Assembly (NCBI GenBank): GCA_963921935.1
Contig: OY998180.1
Coordinates: forward strand, 76,113,262-76,177,261
Direction of reading: 5' to 3'
Length of the DNA: 64,000 nucleotides
Source of the DNA: Galeruca laticollis
Taxonomy: Eukaryota; Arthropoda; Insecta; Coleoptera; Chrysomelidae
In this document: positions 58,029-64,000 of the stretch, piece by piece
How the letters are laid out: each line of letters opens with the position of its first letter
How positions within the stretch are numbered: position 1 is the first letter of the stretch
Translations under genes and position numbers: made by a program
The notes under the pieces: generated by a model
What the model was told of the DNA's origin: nothing
Database searches by the model: none
Seen by the model: the letters and a program-made list of their open reading frames with translations, nothing else

Positions 58029-58438
58029 TCGAACGATTGAGTACTCCGTCTACGGCATCGTGCTCAAATTACGTCCGCGTGCGATGTGGCCCTCATATCC
58101 ACACTAGTGCACAAACAACTGTTTCAAATCTAGTTTTTATCGATTCATCTAATTCAATTAAACTAAATTTTCACTTCAATATTTCTAAAATTTTAAGAAA
58201 CAGGCAGAGAAGCCGTAAATTCCATTTAACATCATTGAAAGCATTTCCCTAAGTCGACGGAGATCATTATTGTCATTTCGTTCTCTCCATTTCTTCCCCA
58301 CTATTAACCTCAGTATTATGATCGTTTCCCTTGTATCTCTCATCTCCCCAACACGAAACTGGTCATGCTTGCAAATATTTTTTTTCACTTATTCTGTCAG
58401 TTGAAGTATGTTTCCATCATATTGATAGTAAATTATGC

Positions 58439-58443
<5 letters not shown>
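58029..58443. other. Unassigned DNA
   Basis: Nothing recognised; sequence upstream of the SWIM relic loses homology at about 58,030. Confidence 0.45.

Positions 58444-58472
<29 letters not shown>
58444..58472. repeat. (TA)n microsatellite
   Basis: About 28 bp of TA. Confidence 0.9.
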
Positions 58473-58475
<3 letters not shown>

Positions 58476-58843
58476 ACAACTAATTTCATGCCTAATACCA
58501 CGCAGAATATTGAACGTGACGTCGATCGACCCTTATTTTGATACAGGCATCTGTGTTAATTCGCAATTACAAGCAGACGGGAATGGTACGCTGACCGGTT
58601 TCGACCTTCTTGGGTCTCTTCACGCGCGCCTCAATGCGTTCTTGTTCGGAGTTTCTAATCCGAACTGAAGATTAAACTTTTCAACGTAGTTTTATAGTAA
58701 TCTATATATCATTATAGGCACACCTCATTTTTTATTAAATTTCATTTTATTTCATACGGTCGAACAATTCTCTGAGGTGGTGGTTCCCAATTGGAAGTGG
58801 AGATGGTGCTATCTAATGACTTCTTTCCATTTTCAAGGATACA
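58473..58843. other. Possible Penelope-like end
   Basis: ACCGGTTTCGACCTTCTTGG followed by GTCTCTTCA (about 58,595-58,625) has the CGGTTTCG..CTTC layout seen near Penelope coding fragments in this window. No gene. Confidence 0.3.
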
Positions 58844-59045
58844 GTATATGAGGATGACATATTATAATGGGTGTAAATGGTAAATTTTATAAAACACCAA
58901 AAGACTTATTTGAATTTGTTTAAAATAATTTTCAAATTTGAAACAATTTTAATTACTTCCAATTTGACAGATATTTTCAAAAAATTCAAAGTCTTTTGAT
59001 GTTTTATAAAAGTTACCATTTACACCGTTTATCATCCTCATATAC
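58844..59045. mobile_element. 202-bp palindromic MITE
   Basis: GTATATGAGGATGA at the left and its complement at the right (TCATCCTCATATAC), with GTGTAAATGGTAA, TTTTATAAAACA-C-AAAAGACTT in both arms (about 60 bp each) around a central A+T-rich part. Confidence 0.8.
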
Positions 59046-59126
59046 TTAACATTGGAAAAAAGAATTCCGAAAGCTTGGACATAAAAAAAGTAGTACTCGT
59101 TTCAATTTGCCGCTTCCCCAATAATT

Positions 59127-59823
<697 letters not shown>

Positions 59824-60168
59824 TCAATATTTCAGAATATTGCAGTAGATCACACTTAGTTGGTCAATGTCTGATCTGAAATTGATCAAATTCTCACAGC
59901 TATTAACATGAACCATCTCCAGAAATAGTCGACGTCTATAATTACTTTCAAACTCAAGGATTTTTACCCTATCATAATCAAAAGTATGGCTCATATTTTT
60001 GACATGTGATGCCAAAGCACATGAATTTTTCCCTATACGGCAGTCACTCCTGTGTTGTACTAACCTTTGTTTCAGACTCTGTGAAGTCTGACCTATGTAA
60101 CAACCCTGACATGTTGAACAGGGAACACAGTAAACTACATCACTATTGCGTAATAATTCGATAAACAC
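59824..60168 (-). CDS. Penelope-like GIY-YIG endonuclease domain, frame intact
   Basis: Minus strand: SDVVYCVPCSTCQGCYIGQT (GIY/YIG with the CxxC), SQSLKQRLVQHRSDCRIGKN (catalytic Arg and His), LASHVKNMSHTFDYDRVKIL, then EFESNYRRRLFLEMVHVNSC (catalytic Glu) and NLINFRSDIDQLSVIY. This is the C-terminal nickase of Penelope-like elements that starts target-primed reverse transcription. About 110 codons are open with all expected residues, but the RT upstream is absent (gypsy DNA adjoins at about 60,170). A recent 5' truncation is likely. Confidence 0.85.
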   Translation of the reverse strand: MFIELLRNSDVVYCVPCSTCQGCYIGQTSQSLKQRLVQHRSDCRIGKNSCALASHVKNMSHTFDYDRVKILEFESNYRRRLFLEMVHVNSCENLINFRSDIDQLSVIYCNILKY

Positions 60169-60542
60169 GAATCAAATTAAACTATTGTTACTAATTTCAT
60201 AAAACTCGTTAACTATATTATATCTATCTTAAAATTTCACGTAACATACAAATATTTGTTATTTTAAAATTCCCTATATACATGTTGATCAATTTTTTCT
60301 ATGATCTGTAATATTTCAACTCTCTTTTATTCTACTCTGCCTAAACAACTTACATGGAACTGGTTATGATTTTACTTTAACATTTCTCAGTATTCTTCTC
60401 CTTTATTACATCCATATTTTATTTAAGCAACCCTTAGTTCCTTCGAAATTCTTTTGTTATACATCTTTAACAATTCATTTATAAATTCATAATGTTCTTC
60501 TTCACAATCTGACCAATTACCATTACTTTTCACATCTTCCAT

Positions 60543-60737
60543 TTATTCTATCTCACGTACATAATTATTTACCATTCTAACTTCTTTTTCATACAATCCT
60601 TCATATTTCATCATCAAACTCTTCACTTTCTTTTCATATCCCTTATTTCCACTCATTAAGTCCAATTCTACCATAATTCCATTCCTCTTTATATTCCATA
60701 ACTTCCTATTATCCTCTTCAATTGCCAATACTTCCAT
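60543..60737 (-). pseudogene. Trace of gypsy pol between protease and RT
   Basis: The frame VKSLMMKYEGLYEKEVRMVN, NYVREIE resembles the conserved segment just before the gypsy RT (pattern: two hydrophobics, K-Y-x-x-V/L-F/Y, acidic, Gly/Met, x(4), H/R-x-I). Only 64 codons. Below it (60,540-60,240) further degraded frames may be the RT start. No catalytic box found. Confidence 0.4.
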
Positions 60738-61329
60738 ATTTACCTCCTCAAATTCAATTATTTTACGATTTAATTCTATCTATCTATTCAAAATCCATTA
60801 TTTCCTTATATTTCATCAATTCATCAATAACTATGTCTGTTTCTAACTTCTTCATCGACTATGCTTATATATCAACTTCTTTCTCATCCTTTAATTCAAT
60901 CTTTTGTATCATATATTTGCTTAGTTCATATAACTTCCGTCCGTTTGTTCCTATAAATGTAATTATTTCATCCTGTCCATCTATTTTGTTGCTTAATTTC
61001 ATTTCTATTTACATTATCATTTATTCTATCAAAGTTTCTAAAATCTCTTCTATTCTCCCAATACTTGTTGTCATAAATTTTATCTCCATTTCCATATATT
61101 CGTTTTTTATTTCTGTAACTTCTATTTTCATTTCCATAATTCATATCAACATGTCTATCATTTCTTCTATTATCAATCCATGTTTATATAATTTTTATTC
61201 AAATATGTTTTTAAATATTACTTGTTAATCATAAACCTTTTATTTACATATCGTTTTTATATCCATTGTTTACCATGTACAATTCCTTTTTCGTTCCTAG
61301 ATTTAGTTCCTATAATCCTTTCATATAAT
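60738..61329 (-). other. Degenerate region between the coiled-coil ORF and pol trace
   Basis: The minus strand has short frames such as DGQDEIITFIGTNGRKLYEL. This could be a lost protease region, but no DTG/DSG box is clear. A plus-strand open frame here (60,722-61,228) is Ile/Ser-rich and looks like a shadow. Confidence 0.35.
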
Positions 61330-63249
61330 TCAATTTGATTTTCTTTTCCTAAACTTCGTCTTATTCTCTTCTCTTATTGTTTGATTCTCTATGAGTTTCC
61401 TAAATTTGTTCAAATTTTTCATAATGTTCTGTTTAAAATCGTTTTGCCATATTCGTTTACTAGATTTCTTTAAATTTTCCACTGTGTTCTTTTTAAATTC
61501 ATTGCCCCATATCTCATTATCTTCATCATATATTCTTGTTTCTGTATTTTCTTCCCAGAAATGCATTACAATTTGTATCTCAAATTCTTCTATATCATTG
61601 AAATTATTTTTTATTATCTTCTTATACACCATAATCTCAATTCCTATTATTTCATTTCCAATTATATTAATAAAAACTTTTTGATCAATTATTTTCATAT
61701 TTCTGTCACATTTCACTCTTATTTCGATATTTTCTGTATAAATTATTCGTCCGGCATTTTGTTTTGTAGTTTCTTCTATTTCTTTTACATTTTCTTGTAA
61801 TATTTTATTCATTTCCTCCAATTCTTCGTTAAATTGTTTCCCCCTATCATAATTATTATTTCTTTTATCATATATCATGATTTGTTTTTCGGTATTACCA
61901 TCTAAGTCTTTTATTTTCCAATAAATATTTTTTTCATAAATTTGCATCACTTCTTTACTTCCTAGGTTCTGTAAATCAATGTCTAACATATCATCTTTTG
62001 TTTGTTTTTGTACTTTGATAGCCTGTATCTCTTCAATTTCCTTCTCAACTTCTTTAATCTCCATTAAACTTTGTATTTTTATAAATCGTATTTCTTCAGT
62101 TATCTTCTTCTTTTGTTTGTTTGGTTCTGTTTGAATTGTTCTAGATACATTTTTTTCTATGCATTTATCTAATTCTTGTATTTCATCTATCTGTTTTTCA
62201 AATTCTTCTTTGATTTTAACTCCGTTTTCTTTGTCTATTTTCAAATTCTTATTTTGTTCTTCCATATCTACTCTCTTCACAGCAATTTGTTTCCTAAATT
62301 GCTCGTTTTCATCTCTGATTTTCTTAATTTCATTTAAGGTTTCCATGTTTACTTCTTCTATTCTTCCATTTAAGTCATTAAGTTTCATATTCAAATTCTG
62401 TTCATACATTTGCATTATTTCATCATTTGTTTGTCCTTGTACTTTAACAGACTGTATCTCTTCAATTATGTTCTCATTTCGTTTCTTCACTTCCACTTGA
62501 ATTGCTCCAGATAAATTTTCTTCGATACATCTTCCTAATTCTTGAACTTGTTCTATCACCTGCTTGTTTATATCTTCTCTGATTTTAATACCATTTTCAT
62601 GAATTTCCTTCCTCAAATTTTCATTCTGACCCTTCATATCTTCTATCACCTTTTCAATTTTCTTCCTAAATTCTTCATTCTCTTCCCTAATTTTCTTAAT
62701 CTCCTTCAAATTTTCAATTTTTCCTTCTTCTATTTTCTTTTCCAGCCTGTCCATGTTTCGAGTGATGTTGTTAATCTCTCCCTTAATCTCCTCCTTCATT
62801 GTATCAATTTTGTCATTTAAATCTCCACTCATATCATTCATATCTTCCCGCATACTAAACATTTTCTCATTTTGTCTGTCCATTTTTCCATTCAAATCTC
62901 CATTCATACTATTCATATCTTCCCGCATACTAAACATATTCCCTTCTATTCTATTCATATTTGTTCTATTTTCTTCAAGTTTCCTATTCATATTCTCATT
63001 TTGTTTATCCAATTTTCGATTTAAATCTTCGCTCATGTTCATCAAAAGTTGTATTAATTGGTCATTGCTAGTTGTATTTTCCTTTCTCTCTTGTCTGTTT
63101 CTATAGTTTCTATTTTCATATGTATTATTTATATCTCTGCTGTAATATTCCTCTCTGTTCCCCCTTACTCCATTAGAATTTTCAATTTCATTTCTTTTGT
63201 CATTGTGACTTCTTTCAAGTCTGAGTAAATAATTTGATAATCCTTCCAT
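61330..63249 (-). CDS. Coiled-coil and duplicated gag-like ORF, 639 codons
   Basis: The start (MEGLSNYLLRLERSHNDKRN) continues the Gag of the upstream ORF in another frame. Residues about 60-470 are Glu/Lys/Asn/Ile-rich coiled coil with internal duplications: a 25-residue unit (MFSMREDMN.MN/SGDLN.K.D) twice, and a block of roughly 120-150 residues twice, starting EIKKIREENEEFRKK and EIKKIRDENEQFRKQ and ending YEQNLNMKLNDLNG and YEKNIYWKIKDLDG. Residues about 480-560 (GRIIYTENIEIRVKCDRN, FEIQIVMHFWEE) repeat the capsid start of the upstream Gag (GGMIQTGNIDFGVKFDGN, FENQFSKYFWGE). The C-terminus again has twin NLKKSSKRIWQNDFK / NLNKFRKLIENQ-like helices. No stop for 639 codons despite high A+T. 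Best read as a gag duplicated in tandem; function beyond that unknown. Confidence 0.72.
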   Translation of the reverse strand: MEGLSNYLLRLERSHNDKRNEIENSNGVRGNREEYYSRDINNTYENRNYRNRQERKENTTSNDQLIQLLMNMSEDLNRKLDKQNENMNRKLEENRTNMNRIEGNMFSMREDMNSMNGDLNGKMDRQNEKMFSMREDMNDMSGDLNDKIDTMKEEIKGEINNITRNMDRLEKKIEEGKIENLKEIKKIREENEEFRKKIEKVIEDMKGQNENLRKEIHENGIKIREDINKQVIEQVQELGRCIEENLSGAIQVEVKKRNENIIEEIQSVKVQGQTNDEIMQMYEQNLNMKLNDLNGRIEEVNMETLNEIKKIRDENEQFRKQIAVKRVDMEEQNKNLKIDKENGVKIKEEFEKQIDEIQELDKCIEKNVSRTIQTEPNKQKKKITEEIRFIKIQSLMEIKEVEKEIEEIQAIKVQKQTKDDMLDIDLQNLGSKEVMQIYEKNIYWKIKDLDGNTEKQIMIYDKRNNNYDRGKQFNEELEEMNKILQENVKEIEETTKQNAGRIIYTENIEIRVKCDRNMKIIDQKVFINIIGNEIIGIEIMVYKKIIKNNFNDIEEFEIQIVMHFWEENTETRIYDEDNEIWGNEFKKNTVENLKKSSKRIWQNDFKQNIMKNLNKFRKLIENQTIREENKTKFRKRKSN

Positions 63250-63806
63250 CGTCTTAATATTTTGTATCCCAATAGTTTCAGATACTTGTTGGTCGAAATG
63301 TACAAAACCATATCTTCTTCTCGTATACTTGGTTCCAAATACTGTGCATTGTTGTACATTTTCATTGCATATGTATTGAAATTTTTACTTTGGTTATAAT
63401 CAAATTTCCCAAAGTATAGTTTCTCTCTGAAACTCGCCTGTTGGATCTCCCCCCAAAAATACTTTGAAAATTGGTTTTCAAATTCTTCCAAATCAGGTAT
63501 TTGTTCCTCTTTATTGCAAAACCACAATAAAGCATGTCCAGATAACATTCCTCTAATAATGATTTTTTTCTCTACAATGTCCCTTATTCCTCTCATCCTA
63601 CTTTTGATTATTTTGATAAATACTTTTGGGTGAATTACACTTATATTTCCATCGAATTTCACCCCAAAGTCGATATTTCCAGTCTGTATCATTCCACCTC
63701 CATTCTGTTTAAGACTATCTTCTATAGTTTCTTGTAATTTTCTATCATAGTATCTTTCTTGGTTTTCCAGCGTACAATTTCTCCTATCATCATTTCTTCT
63801 TTCCAT
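63165..63806 (-). CDS. Gag (capsid) of a Ty3/gypsy-type element
   Basis: ATG at 63,806. Polar start (MERRNDDRRNCTLENQERYY), then GGMIQTGNIDFGVKFDGN, GIRDIVEKKIIIRGMLSGHA, LLWFCNKEEQIPDLEEFENQ, FSKYFWGEIQQASFREKLYF, NTYAMKMYNNAQYLEPSIRE. This is the capsid pattern of gypsy Gag: A-x-x-W, a Phe-rich helix with F-x-x-x-F, and a conserved Leu/Tyr-rich helix before the MHR-like stretch. The C-terminal 40 codons leave the Gag pattern, which continues in the frame of the next ORF, so a frame change lies near 63,270. It would package element RNA. The primer-binding site is 79 bp upstream. Confidence 0.75.
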   Translation of the reverse strand: MERRNDDRRNCTLENQERYYDRKLQETIEDSLKQNGGGMIQTGNIDFGVKFDGNISVIHPKVFIKIIKSRMRGIRDIVEKKIIIRGMLSGHALLWFCNKEEQIPDLEEFENQFSKYFWGEIQQASFREKLYFGKFDYNQSKNFNTYAMKMYNNAQYLEPSIREEDMVLYISTNKYLKLLGYKILRRWKDYQIIYSDLKEVTMTKEMKLKILME

Positions 63807-63884
63807 CGTATATACTTGATTTTTTTATGTAATAATAGCAATAAATTTCTATATTTTTATAGTTATATGCAAATTTTTAATCGA

Positions 63885-63904
63885 GCTCCACGTTTTGGGT
63901 GCCA
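63885..63904 (-). other. Primer-binding-like site 1 (tRNA-Lys type)
   Basis: Minus strand TGGCACCCAAAACGTGGAGC. The classical tRNA-Lys-type site is TGGCGCCCAACGTGGGGC, so this copy has an insertion of two A and a few changes. It is preceded by an LTR-like end ...ATATAACAATT. Confidence 0.62.
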
Positions 63905-63937
63905 AATTGTTATATATTCAGTCTTATAATTGTAATT

Positions 63938-63955
63938 GCCCCGCGTTGGGTGACA
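63938..63955 (-). other. Primer-binding-like site 2, 53 bp upstream of the first
   Basis: Minus strand TGTCACCCAACGCGGGGC, again preceded by ATATAACAATT. The LTR end and primer site thus occur twice in tandem. This copy is closer to the consensus in its 3' part, the other in its first four bases. Confidence 0.55.
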
Positions 63956-64000
63956 ATTGTTATATTTTCAAACCTTTGAATATAATTTCCCACGAATATT

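Larger units (their letters stand above)
60180..64000 (-). mobile_element. Ty3/gypsy-type LTR element, pol mostly lost
   Basis: Minus-strand order from the right edge: LTR end, two primer-binding-like sites, gag (63,806-63,165), a 639-codon coiled-coil/gag-like ORF (63,249-61,330), then a weak pol trace (60,737-60,543). The reverse transcriptase catalytic region and integrase are not visible, and the left end is undefined, abutting the Penelope fragment at about 60,170. Confidence 0.68.

Noticed and set aside
60722..61228. 168-codon plus-strand frame, Ile/Ser/Phe-rich
   Set aside because: Looks like a shadow of Asn/Lys/Glu-rich minus-strand gag/pol sequence; similar shadows occur at 61.4-63.1 kb.

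Overview
This is an A+T-rich animal window, almost certainly from an arthropod and most likely an insect with a large genome. The evidence is short canonical introns (46-172 bp), many (TA)n microsatellites, and a transposable-element community typical of insects: RTE, I-like and LOA/R1-like LINEs, Penelope-like GIY-YIG fragments, Ty3/gypsy elements, PIF/Harbinger, pogo, P/THAP, a mariner-like element, a KRBA2-like integrase and a SWIM-type DDE transposase. I found no convincing single-copy host gene, rRNA, functional tRNA or CRISPR array. Nearly everything recognisable is a decayed mobile element, often nested in another.

Layout. 0-0.7 kb: start of a gypsy-type gag on the minus strand with a tRNA-Ser-like primer-binding site. 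0.74-3.95 kb: an almost complete RTE LINE (minus) with a tRNA-like SINE head just upstream. 4.9-5.4 kb: LINE C-terminal fragment. 5.6-12.7 kb: PIF/Harbinger element with perfect 17-bp terminal repeats, transposase (+) and Myb/SANT protein (-) convergent, and a 172-bp-monomer array, a Penelope fragment and microsatellites in between. 12.7-16.2 kb: inverted-repeat elements, including a small Harbinger relative. 17.2-21.5 kb: a P-type element whose THAP transposase still shows five exons; a pogo-type MITE sits in its 3' part. 21.56-22.93 kb: spliced KRBA2-like integrase with its core deleted. 22.9-26.4 kb: inverted and partial copies of the 172-bp array, a Penelope GIY-YIG fragment and a 298-bp tandem repeat.

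28.4-33.5 kb: an I-type LINE (ORF1, endonuclease, RT, RNase H; minus). 34.2-41.1 kb: a second Harbinger element, its transposase cut by a 2,568-bp pogo-like element with TA target duplication and its SANT side cut by a LOA/R1-like LINE. 42.9-46.7 kb: RTE fragment, mariner-like transposase, gypsy gag-protease and a MITE with about 240-bp arms. 46.7-47.8 kb: 355-bp repeat units in a head-to-tail and inverted array. 50.5-54.5 kb: a possible unclassified transposon with GATGTT/AACATC clusters at both ends, containing a 1,032-bp palindromic MITE and a short spliced coding candidate. 54.6-59.3 kb: SINE copy, SWIM/DDE transposase relic, small MITE and a long (TA)n. 59.8-64 kb: intact Penelope GIY-YIG domain, then a gypsy element with gag, a 639-codon coiled-coil ORF containing duplicated gag-like blocks, a trace of pol, and two tandem primer-binding-like sites.

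The genes do not form one pathway. The biology here is transposon nesting and decay. The best candidates for something undescribed are the duplicated coiled-coil gag, the 50.5-54.5 kb element, the 355-bp inverted array and the repeat family carrying 172-bp monomers. Reading was by eye; identity figures are approximate.
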